Shown here one piece after another: positions 33,384 through 43,232 of a stretch of DNA of 64,000 nucleotides. Under the pieces are notes generated by a model. That model searched no databases. It was not told where the DNA came from and was given only the letters and a program-made list of their open reading frames with translations. The translations under genes were made by a program, and so were the position numbers. How positions within the stretch are numbered: the first letter of the stretch is position 1; every line of letters starts with the position of its first letter. Source of the stretch: Cellulophaga lytica DSM 7489 (GTDB lineage Bacteria; Bacteroidota; Bacteroidia; Flavobacteriales; Flavobacteriaceae); assembly GCF_000190595.1 (NCBI RefSeq), contig NC_015167.1, positions 1,663,501 through 1,727,500 of the forward strand, written 5' to 3'.

Positions 33384-34610
33384 ATGCAGAAAACAACCCT
33401 AGATATCCAAACAATACGCAAAGATTTTCCTATTTTAAGTAGAACTGTAAATGGGCAACCTTTAGTGTATTTAGATAATGCAGCAACATCACAAACGCCA
33501 AAACAGGTGTTAGATGTTATTGTGGACTATTACAGTGGTTACAATGCAAATATACATAGAGGTGTGCACACACTTTCTCAAGAAGCTACAGATAAGTATG
33601 AGCAAGCTAGAGCAACAATACAACATCATTTTAATGCTAAATTTGCGCACGAAATAATTTTTACTGCTGGTACAACACACGGTATTAACCTTGTTGCAAA
33701 TGGTTTTTCATCACTATTAAAAAAGGGAGATGAAATTATTGTATCTGCATTAGAACACCATTCTAATATAGTTCCTTGGCAAATGCTATGTGAGCGTACT
33801 GGTGCGGTTTTAAAAGTAATACCAATGAACCTTAATGGTGAATTGGAACTAGACGCGTATTACGAGTTACTATCTAATAAAACAAAACTTGTTTTTTGTA
33901 ACCACGTTTCTAATGCTTTAGGGACAGTTAATCCTATAAAAGAAATTATAAACGCTGCACACAATGTTGGTGCAGCTGTTTTAATAGATGGCGCACAAGC
34001 TGCACCACATATAAAAGCAGACGTGCAAGCTTTAGGTGTAGATTTTTATGTTGTATCTGCACATAAAATGTGCGGACCAACAGGGGCTGGTATGTTATAC
34101 GGTAAAGAAGAGTGGTTAAATAAACTACCTCCTTACCAAGGTGGTGGCGAAATGATTGCTGAGGTTACTTTTGATAAAACAACCTACGCAGATTTGCCAC
34201 ATAAGTTTGAGGCTGGTACACCCAACATTTGCGGTGGTATAGCTTTTGGTGCTGCTTTAGATTATATGAATGCTATTGGTTTTAGTGCTATTGCAGATTA
34301 TGAGCATGAGTTGCTAGTGTATGCAACAACGCAATTATTAACGGTAGACGGACTTAAAATTTACGGTACAGCATTAGAAAAAACATCTGTTATATCTTTT
34401 AACGCAGGTAGCATTCACCCATATGATATTGGATCTATTTTAGATAAACTTGGTATTGCAGTACGTACAGGCCACCATTGTGCACAACCAATAATGGATT
34501 TTTACGCAATACCAGGTACTGTAAGGGCTAGCTTTAGCTTTTATAATACAAAAGAAGAAGTAGATACTTTAGTTGCTGGTGTAAAAAGAGCAGTAGCAAT
34601 GCTACAATAA
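33384..34610 (+). CDS. sufS: SufS cysteine desulfurase
   Basis: 408 residues, group II desulfurase. PLP lysine in VSAHKMCGPTG, active cysteine in RTGHHCAQP, and a C-terminal GTVRASFSFYNT. It releases sulfur from cysteine and passes it to SufE. Confidence 0.95.
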   Translation: MQKTTLDIQTIRKDFPILSRTVNGQPLVYLDNAATSQTPKQVLDVIVDYYSGYNANIHRGVHTLSQEATDKYEQARATIQHHFNAKFAHEIIFTAGTTHGINLVANGFSSLLKKGDEIIVSALEHHSNIVPWQMLCERTGAVLKVIPMNLNGELELDAYYELLSNKTKLVFCNHVSNALGTVNPIKEIINAAHNVGAAVLIDGAQAAPHIKADVQALGVDFYVVSAHKMCGPTGAGMLYGKEEWLNKLPPYQGGGEMIAEVTFDKTTYADLPHKFEAGTPNICGGIAFGAALDYMNAIGFSAIADYEHELLVYATTQLLTVDGLKIYGTALEKTSVISFNAGSIHPYDIGSILDKLGIAVRTGHHCAQPIMDFYAIPGTVRASFSFYNTKEEVDTLVAGVKRAVAMLQ

Positions 34611-34633
34611 AAAGTTAATTACTACACGCTAAT

Positions 34634-34663
34634 TTGATAAGCACTTTTGTTATCGTATTTTTG
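34634..34663 (+). promoter_or_regulatory. Bacteroidetes-type promoter before sufE
   Basis: TTG (34634-34636) and TATTTTTG (34656-34663) are separated by exactly 19 bp, the Bacteroidetes SigA consensus. Lies 46 bp upstream of sufE, so sufE-sufT-DUF2480 can be transcribed separately from sufABCDS. Confidence 0.72.
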
Positions 34664-34709
34664 TTTTAAATATAAACGCTTCGGCTTTTTGTAAAATTAA
34701 AAAGGAACT

Positions 34710-35132
34710 ATGACAATTAAAGAAATACAAGAAGAAATAGTAGACGAGTTTTCTATGTTTGATGACTGGATGCAACGCTATGAATATATGATAGATCTTG
34801 GCAAGTCATTACCTTTAATAGATGAGCAATACAAAACCGATGACAATATTATAAAAGGTTGCCAAAGTAAAGTTTGGGTACATGCAGATTTAGAAGAAGA
34901 TAAACTTTCTTTTACCGCAGATAGTGATGCCATTATTACAAAAGGTATTATAGCTATTTTAATACGTGCTTTTAGTGGGCAGCACCCTAAAGATATTATT
35001 GATGCAGATACCAGTTTTATTGATGAAATTGGATTAAAAGAACATTTGTCTCCTACAAGAGCAAATGGTTTGGTAAGTATGATTAAGCAAATAAAAATGT
35101 ACGCCATTGCATACCAAACGCAATTAAAATAA
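34710..35132 (+). CDS. sufE: SufE, sulfur acceptor
   Basis: 140 residues; active cysteine in IIKGCQSKVWVHAD (about residue 51), with an upstream YEYMIDLGKSLP helix. It accepts persulfide from SufS and delivers it to the scaffold. Confidence 0.94.
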   Translation: MTIKEIQEEIVDEFSMFDDWMQRYEYMIDLGKSLPLIDEQYKTDDNIIKGCQSKVWVHADLEEDKLSFTADSDAIITKGIIAILIRAFSGQHPKDIIDADTSFIDEIGLKEHLSPTRANGLVSMIKQIKMYAIAYQTQLK

Positions 35133-35156
35133 CAACAAGTAACAATTATATAAGTT

Positions 35157-35480
35157 ATGAGTGAAGCAGTAGATACACACCAATTAGGAGAAGATATTGT
35201 AAAGGTTTTAAAAACTATTTACGATCCAGAAATTCCTGTAGATATATATGAACTAGGTTTAATTTACGATGTTTTTGTAAATGAAGATAATGATGTTAAA
35301 ATACTTATGACATTAACATCTCCTAACTGCCCAGTTGCAGAATCTTTACCTGTAGAGATAGAAGAAAAAGTTAAATCTTTAGACCTTGTAAAAGGTGCTG
35401 AGGTAGAAATTACTTTTGATCCGCCTTGGACACAAGAATTAATGAGTGAAGAAGCTAAATTAGAGCTTGGACTTTTGTAA
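35157..35480 (+). CDS. sufT: SufT/MIP18-type DUF59 protein
   Basis: 107 residues with DPEIPVDIYELGLIYDV and TSPNCPVAESLP, the DUF59 core. Members assist Fe-S maturation. 24 bp behind sufE. Confidence 0.9.
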   Translation: MSEAVDTHQLGEDIVKVLKTIYDPEIPVDIYELGLIYDVFVNEDNDVKILMTLTSPNCPVAESLPVEIEEKVKSLDLVKGAEVEITFDPPWTQELMSEEAKLELGLL

Positions 35481-35517
35481 TTAGTAGCTAAATTTTCTGG
35501 TTTTTAAATCTTACTAT

Positions 35518-36030
35518 ATGGCACAGTCTAATGAAATTATAAATAGGGTGGCAAGTTCTAAACTTGTTACTTTTGATTTGGAAGATTACTTTCCAAAGGA
35601 AGAAAAAGTGCTTTTAGATATAAAAGATTGGCTTTTTGAAGGCTTTATTTTAAAAGAAAAAGATTTTAGAGAACATATTGCAAAGCACAATTGGGAGCAA
35701 TATAATAATGCTTATGTAGCATTGTATTGCTCTACAGATGCCATAGTGCCTGGTTGGGCATATATGTTAATTACTACGCAGCTACAACCACATGCAAAAT
35801 ATATAGTACAAGGAAACCTAGAGGAGTTGTATTCTTCTGTTTACCAGACTATTATAGCTAACTTAGATTTTTCTGTTTATAAAGATAAACCAGTTATTAT
35901 TAAGGGGTGTAGCAACAAGCCAGTGCCGCCAAATGCATACTTATGGGCTACAGCAAAAATGCAGTCTTACGCTAAAAGTATCATGTATGGAGAGGCCTGT
36001 TCTTCTGTGCCTCTATACAAGAGAAAATAG
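35518..36030 (+). CDS. DUF2480 family protein
   Basis: 170 residues: VASSKLVTFDLEDYFP near the start, DIKDWLFEGFILKEKDFRE and VIIKGCSNKPVPPNAYLW. DUF2480 genes follow the suf cluster in many Flavobacteriia; function unknown. 37 bp behind sufT. Confidence 0.9.
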   Translation: MAQSNEIINRVASSKLVTFDLEDYFPKEEKVLLDIKDWLFEGFILKEKDFREHIAKHNWEQYNNAYVALYCSTDAIVPGWAYMLITTQLQPHAKYIVQGNLEELYSSVYQTIIANLDFSVYKDKPVIIKGCSNKPVPPNAYLWATAKMQSYAKSIMYGEACSSVPLYKRK

Positions 36031-36099
36031 AAGTTGGTTTTTATTTTAAAGAACTATGCTTACATTTGCGCTTCATTAAACCATTAAAAAAACTATAAA

Positions 36100-37026
36100 A
36101 TGAAGAAAATTGTTTTAACAGCTGCACTATTATTTGTTGCAACTGTATCTTTTGCGCAAACGGAAGAAGAATTAAAAGCAGAACAAGCGGTTAAAAAAGA
36201 TTCTGTTGCCGCTATACAAGCAAGAATAGGTGCTATACAGGCTAAGTTAGACGCTATGCCAGGTTGGAAAATGGGTGCTTTTGGTACTATTGGTGGTACT
36301 ATTTCTAGTTTTGATAACTGGTACGCTCAAGGTTCTCCTAACAACAACTCTGGTAATATTGGTTTTACTGTTAATGCTTATGCTAACCTTAAACAAGATA
36401 AATTTTTCTGGAGAAACTCTGCTAACGTAAACCTTGCTTGGGTAAAGTTAGATGATAAGGACAACCCTAACGACAGTGATAAGTTTGAAGGTACTACAGA
36501 TGTTTTTACGCTAACATCGTTATACGGTCGTAAATTATCAGAGAAATTTGCAATTTCTGGTTTAGCAGAATACAGAACTACTATTTTAAATAACTTTAAC
36601 AACCCTGGTTACTTAGATTTAGGTGTTGGTGCTACTTGGACTCCAATACAAGATCTAGTAGTGGTAATACACCCATTAAACTACAACTTTGTGTTTGCAG
36701 ATAACGACGCTGTTTTTGAGTCGTCTTTAGGTGCTAAAATAGTTGCAGATTACACTAAAAAAATTGGTGCAGTAAACTTTAAGTCTAACTTATCAATGTT
36801 TCAAAGCTATAAAAGCTCGGACTTGTCTAACGTAACATGGACAAACTCTTTTGGGTACACACTTTGGAAAATGATTGGTGTTGGTTTTGACTTTGGCTTA
36901 AGAAGCAATAAACAAGAAGCTTTAAACTACTCTTTAGCTCAAACTCCTGCTACAGCAACGTCTTTTGATGATGTAGACAATAAGTTACAATCGTTTTGGA
37001 TGTTAGGTTTAAACTATGCATTTTAA
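36100..37026 (+). CDS. DUF3078 outer-envelope protein
   Basis: 308 residues with a signal peptide (IVLTAALLFVATVSFAQ), a short coiled coil, and a beta-barrel-like DUF3078 body (AFGTIGGTISSFDNWYAQGS, LAEYRTTILNNFNNPGYLDLGVG) ending in FWMLGLNYAF, an aromatic-terminated outer-membrane strand. TACATTTG (36061-36068) is a candidate -7 box. Followed by a strong terminator. Confidence 0.88.
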   Translation: MKKIVLTAALLFVATVSFAQTEEELKAEQAVKKDSVAAIQARIGAIQAKLDAMPGWKMGAFGTIGGTISSFDNWYAQGSPNNNSGNIGFTVNAYANLKQDKFFWRNSANVNLAWVKLDDKDNPNDSDKFEGTTDVFTLTSLYGRKLSEKFAISGLAEYRTTILNNFNNPGYLDLGVGATWTPIQDLVVVIHPLNYNFVFADNDAVFESSLGAKIVADYTKKIGAVNFKSNLSMFQSYKSSDLSNVTWTNSFGYTLWKMIGVGFDFGLRSNKQEALNYSLAQTPATATSFDDVDNKLQSFWMLGLNYAF

Positions 37027-37055
37027 TACACTGTAGTTACTACACTATAAAATAT

Positions 37056-37086
37056 AAAAAAAGACCGCAATTGCGGTCTTTTTTCT
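37056..37086 (+). terminator. Rho-independent terminator after the DUF3078 gene
   Basis: A perfect 10-bp stem, AAGACCGCAA/TTGCGGTCTT (37061-37080), is flanked by A and T runs. It can work in both directions, also serving the convergent gene at 37108. Confidence 0.9.
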
Positions 37087-37107
37087 TTTCTATATATAAG
37101 TAAATTG

Positions 37108-37488
37108 TCAAGCGGTTTTAAGTAGTTTATGATGTTCGTCCAAAAAATTTAGAGAGCGTAATAAACTAGCATAAAATGCAATACTTCTGTCATCTCTTTC
37201 AATACAAGATTTTAAAAAATCTTGTAAGTCTAAATAATAAAAATTAGCTTTAAAAGTAGGTATGTAAGTATTTATGGTATTAGGATCATAAAATGTATCG
37301 TCTATCACCAAATCCATATCTAACCTTTTTCTAAAGTAGTCTATAGTTACATCTGTGGCGTTGTAATGTTTTTTTATAATTGCTATATGTAAAGCTCTAG
37401 ATTTATCATCTATTCTTTGTGAGCATGTAGAAGAAATTAAACTATAGATGTTGTTTTCTATCCTTGATTTAATATCTGTATTTTTCAT
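37108..37488 (-). CDS. Hypothetical soluble protein
   Basis: 126 residues, helical, two cysteines (SSTCSQR, KSCIER). C-terminal FYASLLRSLNFLDEHHKLLK. No family recognised. It is convergent with the DUF3078 gene and ends 22 bp from its terminator. Confidence 0.6.
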   Translation of the reverse strand: MKNTDIKSRIENNIYSLISSTCSQRIDDKSRALHIAIIKKHYNATDVTIDYFRKRLDMDLVIDDTFYDPNTINTYIPTFKANFYYLDLQDFLKSCIERDDRSIAFYASLLRSLNFLDEHHKLLKTA

Positions 37489-37617
37489 TATATTTTTTGA
37501 TTAATTGATACCTCTAATTTACCAAATAATCTACAAAAGCCTGTTAATCAGCGTTTATAATTAACACTTGGTCTATGCCTTTGTTGTGAAACATTAAAAA
37601 AGTGTTGTGAAAGTATC

Positions 37618-38421
37618 TTAAACTGATGTCACAAAATTGTAAAATTTAACAGAAATCAAATTGTAAGAAATAACTTTCTTCCCGGAGTTGCTTTTGTTAT
37701 GTGTAAATACAGGTGGTTTAAGTCCTTTAGTATTAGCTATTTGTGTATAGTATTCTTCTTTTGATGGGTAGTAAGGATACACTGCATTAAAAATCTCGTT
37801 CCAATAGTTTTTTTCTATTATTAGCCCTATAATTGAAATACAGTCTGTAATATCTATCAAGTTAATAGGGTAATTGCCGTTGTTTACTTCGTCTTTTTTT
37901 GCCAAATGAAAAATAGGATGTCTACCATTACCAATTAAGCCTCCAAAACGTATTATGGCTGTTTTTAAGCCTGTATCGTTTAAAAACAACTGTTCTATAG
38001 CAACCAATTGCTTTGCAGCGCTTGTTAGGGGTTTAGGAGTGGTTTTTTCGGTTATTTCACCATTTAAATCTCCGTATACAGATGTACTACTTACAAAAAT
38101 TACTTTTTTAACGTTTGCTAGTTTACTATGTTTATGTACTAGCTTCATTTTAGTAAGGTAACTACTTGTGTCACCAGTTTTCATTCTTGGTGGAATATTA
38201 ATAATAAGCACATCTACATTGCTCAAAAAAGCATCTAATTGTGTTGTAAAGTCATTATCATTTAAATCAACTAAAAAAGAATTTATAGATTGTTGCTCTA
38301 ATAGTGTTAATTTATCTTTAGTAGTAGTACTGCCATTAATTTTATATCCTTGCTTTTGCAATGTAGTGGCTAAAGGTAAACCCAGCCATCCGCAGCCAAA
38401 TACGGCTATTTTGTTTTTCAA
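37618..38421 (-). CDS. NAD(P)-binding epimerase/SDR-like protein
   Basis: 267 residues, Rossmann start VFGCGWLGLPLATTLQKQGY, then IINIPPRM and FVSSTSVYGDLNGEITE with the extended-SDR Y motif. Similar to YeeZ-type NAD(P)-binding proteins. Starts with a 4-bp overlap with the upstream M28 gene. Confidence 0.85.
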   Translation of the reverse strand: MKNKIAVFGCGWLGLPLATTLQKQGYKINGSTTTKDKLTLLEQQSINSFLVDLNDNDFTTQLDAFLSNVDVLIINIPPRMKTGDTSSYLTKMKLVHKHSKLANVKKVIFVSSTSVYGDLNGEITEKTTPKPLTSAAKQLVAIEQLFLNDTGLKTAIIRFGGLIGNGRHPIFHLAKKDEVNNGNYPINLIDITDCISIIGLIIEKNYWNEIFNAVYPYYPSKEEYYTQIANTKGLKPPVFTHNKSNSGKKVISYNLISVKFYNFVTSV

Positions 38422-40697
38422 AATTTTACTGTTTTTGTAATTAGTATTGCATCGTTTAAAACAAAAGGCATTGGTATTTCATTTACAGGTCTTGCAGGTA
38501 TGCTAAAATGTTGGTTGGTTAGCAAATCATTAGAGGCCTCGTAAAAAGTAAGTTCTAAAGGTGCATTGGGCTCCAAAATTAAACTAATTTCTGTGTAATT
38601 GTTATTGCTAATGTAATGGGTTATAAACTTATTTGTAGTATCTAATAAAGAGTAATTTGGTAATGGTACTCCGTTTGCTGTGGCTTTTGCTAAAGCTACA
38701 TTATTTTTATAAATATCTAAACGGTTTACTTTACGCTGTGGTGTAATACAAATTTTTAAATGTCTTTGGTTATTTATAAGTGTATCAACTGTTTTTTCAA
38801 TTTTAGGTACAAGTATATTTTTTATTGGAGCATTAGTAACGTATGTAAAGTTAGAGTTGTATTTACTGCTAATTGTATTGCTAGCCAATTGCTGTGGTTT
38901 TGTTTTTGTATTGTTTACATATTGTGCCGTCCACTCTGTTAAATAACTGTCATAAGTAGCCCATTTAGCAGTATTGCTGTTGGCGTCTAATACATAAAGT
39001 AAACTACTAGGTTTGGCATTATCTTTTGTAAAGTTAGACTTTAAATGTGCCATTGCAAAACCACCTAAACTTAACAATAGACAAAGTAAAGCAAGTCTGT
39101 TTTTATGTTTGTAAAAGCCAAATATTGGCGTAATAGCAACAAATAAAAGTGTTGTTAAAACAGTACTTGCAACCAACATTTTTAAACCAAGACCAACAGG
39201 AAACATTTTTACAAAAGGTGCAAATATGGCTAATAGCGGTAGGGTTAAAAAGAATAGTAAAAAAGGATTTGGTTTTTTTTGGTTGCTAACAATCATAAAA
39301 GAAGCTAATAAAGCAAATACAGGTATTATTGTGTAACTGGCGCCTTTTAAAAATACTGCAGCCATACCAGAAATTACAAGCCATATAAAAATTGGCGCAA
39401 CTACTAAATTTGGTGTTTTTAGTTTTTTAAATTTATGGTAAACGTAAAAGCATACAGCAAGTGCTACTAGGGTAAAAGTAGTTATATAGGTGTAACCGTT
39501 GTATGTAAAACCGTGTAGAATATCATTGTATTGTGGATAAATAATTTTTAAAACTGTATAACTAAAATAGCCAACTACGCCCGTAATAAGTAAGGATATA
39601 AGTAGCGGAGCAAAGCCAATAATAATTTCCTTGGCATCTAGTTTCTTATTTTTAAAACCTAATATAAGTAGTATTATAAATAGTAGAACAGCAATGGCAA
39701 ACATTGGCCAAATCCAGCTAAAAGGATAGGACACTGTTTTAAACACAGGAACGGTAAAGTAAATAGCGTCTTCATTGGTTTTTAAGGTTGATAAGTCTGC
39801 ATCTGCAAAATGCTGTAACAACGGCATTAAATAGCTTCCTTGGTGAGACAAAGTTTTTTTATCTAAGCGCTCATAATTATCTTTTTCGGTATGGTAGTCA
39901 AAATGATCATCTATAAAAGCAAAATTAAAACCTTGTATATCTGCATCTTCTCTAAAAACAGTTAAATCTGTATCATTAGGAAGCATTTTATAAATACTAT
40001 AAGCGAAAGAATTTGCAACTGGATATTCTGGGTTTGCAGCAGTAAATTCTTCAATAAGTCTGCTGTTTCCTTGGTTGGTTTCAATAAGCATATAACTAGG
40101 TCCACCGCTTCCACGAGCTTCAAAATTTAAAACCAAACCAACATCTTTTGCCCACGGATGTTTGTTTACAAACAATTCAGCTCCATTTAAACCAAGTTCT
40201 TCTCCATCAGAAAATAAAATAATAATATCGTTTTTGGGTGTTTTATTTTCCTGTAAATAGGCGCGTACACTTTCTAAAATAGTAGCTACGCCACTACCAG
40301 CATCACTAGCGCCTAATGAAGAATGCGGATTGCTATCATAATGCGACAGTAACAACAAAGCCTTATCGCTTGTTTTGCCTTTAATTTTGGCTAAAATGTT
40401 ACTTGCATAAGATAAATTACCCCAATCGCCAGCAGTGTAGCCTTCTTGTACAGTGGTTTTTAACCCTAATTTTTGTAGTTCTTCTACTATATAATTTTTT
40501 ACCTCTGCGTGGGCTTTAAAGCCAATTGCGTGTGGTTTTTTACCAATTTCAGCAACGTGTTTTAGTGCTCTATCTGTAGAGAAAAATGTTGTAGAAGCAT
40601 TACCATCTTGTTTATATGTTGGCATTATAGTAACAAAACTTAGGTAAGTTGCTAATAGTAAAAGTATTAAGGTTAAAATTCTTGATATTCTGTTCAT
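38418..40697 (-). CDS. Membrane M28 metallopeptidase
   Basis: 759 residues. An N-terminal hydrophobic anchor and an M28 catalytic domain (about 55-300): LLLLSHYDSNPHSSLGASDAGSG (zinc H and D), LFSDGEELGLNG (catalytic E), EARGSGGPSY and YHTEKDNYERLD. About eight transmembrane helices follow (about 335-560), then a beta-rich C-terminal domain. Such proteins resemble Fxna/ERMP1-like aminopeptidases. Operon partner of the SDR gene. Confidence 0.92.
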   Translation of the reverse strand: MNRISRILTLILLLLATYLSFVTIMPTYKQDGNASTTFFSTDRALKHVAEIGKKPHAIGFKAHAEVKNYIVEELQKLGLKTTVQEGYTAGDWGNLSYASNILAKIKGKTSDKALLLLSHYDSNPHSSLGASDAGSGVATILESVRAYLQENKTPKNDIIILFSDGEELGLNGAELFVNKHPWAKDVGLVLNFEARGSGGPSYMLIETNQGNSRLIEEFTAANPEYPVANSFAYSIYKMLPNDTDLTVFREDADIQGFNFAFIDDHFDYHTEKDNYERLDKKTLSHQGSYLMPLLQHFADADLSTLKTNEDAIYFTVPVFKTVSYPFSWIWPMFAIAVLLFIILLILGFKNKKLDAKEIIIGFAPLLISLLITGVVGYFSYTVLKIIYPQYNDILHGFTYNGYTYITTFTLVALAVCFYVYHKFKKLKTPNLVVAPIFIWLVISGMAAVFLKGASYTIIPVFALLASFMIVSNQKKPNPFLLFFLTLPLLAIFAPFVKMFPVGLGLKMLVASTVLTTLLFVAITPIFGFYKHKNRLALLCLLLSLGGFAMAHLKSNFTKDNAKPSSLLYVLDANSNTAKWATYDSYLTEWTAQYVNNTKTKPQQLASNTISSKYNSNFTYVTNAPIKNILVPKIEKTVDTLINNQRHLKICITPQRKVNRLDIYKNNVALAKATANGVPLPNYSLLDTTNKFITHYISNNNYTEISLILEPNAPLELTFYEASNDLLTNQHFSIPARPVNEIPMPFVLNDAILITKTVKF

Positions 40698-40817
40698 TTT
40701 GTTACGTATTTCTAAATTGATACCTTAAAATTATACAAATTTGATGCTTTTAACGCAATTTATTTAGATAATTCATTAAAAATCACTAAGTTTAAGATTA
40801 ACCTAAAACCAAATATT

Positions 40818-41282
40818 ATGGGAATAAAAAGCTTTCAAGGAGTGCGGAAGACCGTTAAAAAGGAATTTGAAGCACCAATTTTAGTAGAAGACTATATGAC
40901 TAAAAAGTTAATAACGTTTAAACCAGACCAATCTATTTTAGAAGTAATGGAGCTGTTTACCAAGCACAATATTTCTGGTGGACCGGTTTTGGATAATAAT
41001 GGATTTTTAGTAGGTATTATTTCTGAGGCAGATTGTATGAAACAAATCTCGGAGAGTCGTTACTTTAACCAGCCAATACTAAACAAAAGTGTAGAAAATT
41101 TTATGACTAGAGATGTAGAGTTTATTTCTCCAGACATAAGTATTTTTGATGCAGCTGGTATTTTTGTTAGGCACAATAGGCGCAGACTTCCTGTACTTAA
41201 AAATGATATTTTAGTTGGACAAATTAGTAGAAAAGATGTAGTAATTGCAGCATTAAAGTTAAATGGGCAAAATTATAAATAG
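40818..41282 (+). CDS. Tandem CBS-domain protein
   Basis: 154 residues with two CBS motifs: ITFKPDQSILEVMELFTKHNISGGPVLDNNGFLVGIISEAD and the second, EFISPDISIFDAAGIFVRHNRRRLPVLKNDILVGQISRKD. CBS pairs bind adenine nucleotides and act as energy sensors. Followed by a terminator. Confidence 0.92.
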   Translation: MGIKSFQGVRKTVKKEFEAPILVEDYMTKKLITFKPDQSILEVMELFTKHNISGGPVLDNNGFLVGIISEADCMKQISESRYFNQPILNKSVENFMTRDVEFISPDISIFDAAGIFVRHNRRRLPVLKNDILVGQISRKDVVIAALKLNGQNYK

Positions 41283-41310
41283 CGTACCTTATGATTTCTC
41301 TTTTTTTATG

Positions 41311-41340
41311 AATGGTTTCTGTCCCCAGAAACCATTTTTT
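41311..41340 (+). terminator. Rho-independent terminator after the CBS gene
   Basis: Stem AATGGTTTCT/AGAAACCATT with loop GTCCCC, then a T run, 29 bp after the CBS stop. Confidence 0.9.
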
Positions 41341-41355
41341 GTTTAAGGAGTAGAG

Positions 41356-41706
41356 CTACTCGCGTTTCACAATCATATAATAATCATTATCTAAGGGTAA
41401 ATAGCCAAGGTCGTATACAAAAAAATAGGTAGTTCCTTTTTTGGTGGTGTAGGTGTTTGTTATAAACTCAAAGTCAAACCCCTTGTCTATAAGCCTAGTA
41501 CGTGTAGTTTTGGTTTTTCCCTCGGTTAAAGTAAAACTATCTAAAACCCTATAGTTTTTACGCAGCCTATTGTTTATGTTTCTAATTAGGTTTTTACTGT
41601 CTTTATTAATTTTATTGTTGTAGGCATTTCTGCAATAATCTTCACAGAACTTTTTATCTGCTCTACCAACCAGTTTTTTTCCGCATTCTAAACAAGTAGT
41701 CTCCAA
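41356..41706 (-). CDS. Zinc-ribbon protein, paralogue of the one beside the integrase
   Basis: 116 residues with CLECGKKLVGRADKKFCEDYC and a C-terminal YFFVYDLGYLPL, the same layout as at 22679. Not adjacent to a recombinase, but lies 1.5 kb beyond the distal end of array 2. Function unknown. Confidence 0.68.
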   Translation of the reverse strand: METTCLECGKKLVGRADKKFCEDYCRNAYNNKINKDSKNLIRNINNRLRKNYRVLDSFTLTEGKTKTTRTRLIDKGFDFEFITNTYTTKKGTTYFFVYDLGYLPLDNDYYMIVKRE

Positions 41707-41771
41707 ATTTATATGTAATTTTTAAAAGGTTTTATGTTTAACAAGTTACAAATAAAACTGTTATGTTAAAT

Positions 41772-42341
41772 TTAGCTTATACTAATCTTGTATTTAGTTA
41801 ACAAACCAGCTAAGCCATTTTTAGAGAATTTAGCACCTTTTAAGTTGTTATTATCGGGGTCTATAGTATAGTTATAAGCGGTTCTAAAATCGGCTTTTTC
41901 TAAGTTAGAATCATCAAAAATAGCATTCTTTAAATTACAGCGATCAAAACTAGACTGGGTTAGGTTAGCCATAGAAAAATCTACCTGTTCTAAGTTACAA
42001 TTTTTAAACATCGTCTTTTTAATAGCAAGCGTATAGAACGATGCTAGCTGCAAATTACAATCTGTAAAGGTAAATGATAGCAAAAAAGGATTACAGCTGT
42101 TAAACAGTACTCCTAAGAGCTTACAATTATTAAAAGTTGTGTTGTTAAAAGAGGTGTTCTTGGTTTTTGCATTGGTAAAATCACAGCCAATAAACGTACA
42201 TTCTACAAAATTAACATCAGACAAAAAAGCTTCGGTAAACATACACTCTTTAAAAATGCAATTGTCATACTCTGCGGTTGGCAATCTATTTATAGTAAAA
42301 TTTTCTTTGGTAAATGTTTTGTCTAATATTAGCGCATTCAT
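41772..42341 (-). CDS. Pentapeptide-repeat protein
   Basis: 189 residues with repeated A(D/N)LXX-type units: FVECTFIGCDFTNAKTKNTSF, KNCNLEQVDFSMANLTQSSF, DRCNLKNAIFDDSNLEKADF. These fold as right-handed quadrilateral beta-helices. Size near that of Qnr/MfpA gyrase-protection proteins, but a relation is not shown. It overlaps the upstream gene by 4 bp. Confidence 0.88.
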   Translation of the reverse strand: MNALILDKTFTKENFTINRLPTAEYDNCIFKECMFTEAFLSDVNFVECTFIGCDFTNAKTKNTSFNNTTFNNCKLLGVLFNSCNPFLLSFTFTDCNLQLASFYTLAIKKTMFKNCNLEQVDFSMANLTQSSFDRCNLKNAIFDDSNLEKADFRTAYNYTIDPDNNNLKGAKFSKNGLAGLLTKYKISIS

Positions 42342-42883
42342 ATGTTTTTGTTATTATGTGTAGCTTCAATTTTGTTTTTAAAAAATGCTTTGTCTTTAGC
42401 AGAGATTCTATTTAAAGTGGAGTTTATACCTCCTTTAAGCGTGTTATATTTATTTAGAGTAAAATCTAACTTTATAATTGTTTCAAAAAGTACTTTTTTA
42501 GTTTCTACACTTTTTATATCAGCAATCGGAATTGTGGTTTTTTTAAGGATGGTTCTTGTTTTTTTTATCCAGATAGTATAGTCAGAAACGTAAATAGTGT
42601 TAGTATCAATTTCACATATTACTTTGCTTTGTTTAAACTGATTGTATATTAATAGCAGTAAATAAATTGAAATTACTACAGGAGAAAGCAATATAATAGA
42701 GATAAATATTAAGAAAAATATAGATTTTATATCAGTTATAGTTTTGCCATCAAAAAAACTCATAAACATTGTTAAAGAGAGTATTGATAATCCTATAAAA
42801 AAGAGTAGAAGAATAGTAAACACAAGTATTCGTATAACTTTTTCTTTTTTAGATTGATAAAAAATAGTTTTGTTTTCTGGCAT
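42338..42883 (-). CDS. Two-TM protein, unknown function
   Basis: 181 residues; two hydrophobic helices (about 16-37 and 50-78), then a PH-like soluble part (VICEIDTNTIYVSDYTIWIK, TIIKLDFTLNKYNTLKGG). Operon with the pentapeptide-repeat gene through the 4-bp overlap. Confidence 0.65.
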   Translation of the reverse strand: MPENKTIFYQSKKEKVIRILVFTILLLFFIGLSILSLTMFMSFFDGKTITDIKSIFFLIFISIILLSPVVISIYLLLLIYNQFKQSKVICEIDTNTIYVSDYTIWIKKTRTILKKTTIPIADIKSVETKKVLFETIIKLDFTLNKYNTLKGGINSTLNRISAKDKAFFKNKIEATHNNKNI

Positions 42884-42964
42884 TATGTATTGTTATTCTA
42901 AACTTTGAGAATACGCAAGTATACTAAATCAACATTTTTTAGGTTCCTATATTTTCTCAGTTTT

Positions 42965-43219
42965 TTAGCCTTTATTGTACTTTTTGTGTTCTATTTTCTT
43001 CTTTTCTAAAATTGCATAAAATTTTCGTGGAGATATTTTCAGATCCTTTGTAATGTCACTTACCTTTTTCTTCCCTTTTTTGTACAGTTTTAAATTATCG
43101 TTTACTTTTTTATTAAAGTAGTGTTTTTCTAATTTTTCAACTATTTGTAATTCAGTTAAATTAGAGTCCTTTGCGTAGTTATCAATTTCTAGTTTAATTT
43201 TTTTAAGAATTTCACTCAT
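42965..43219 (-). CDS. Small basic helix-turn-helix-like protein
   Basis: 84 residues, lysine-rich, with VSDITKDLKISPRKFYAILEKKKI resembling a helix-turn-helix. It lies 13 bp past the decayed terminal attC of array 2, so it marks the chromosomal side of the array. Function unknown. Confidence 0.6.
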   Translation of the reverse strand: MSEILKKIKLEIDNYAKDSNLTELQIVEKLEKHYFNKKVNDNLKLYKKGKKKVSDITKDLKISPRKFYAILEKKKIEHKKYNKG

Positions 43220-43232
43220 ATTTATGTGTGCT

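Noticed and set aside
41772-42341. Qnr quinolone-resistance protein
   Set aside because: Pentapeptide repeats and length are alike, but no Qnr-specific loops could be identified from sequence alone.
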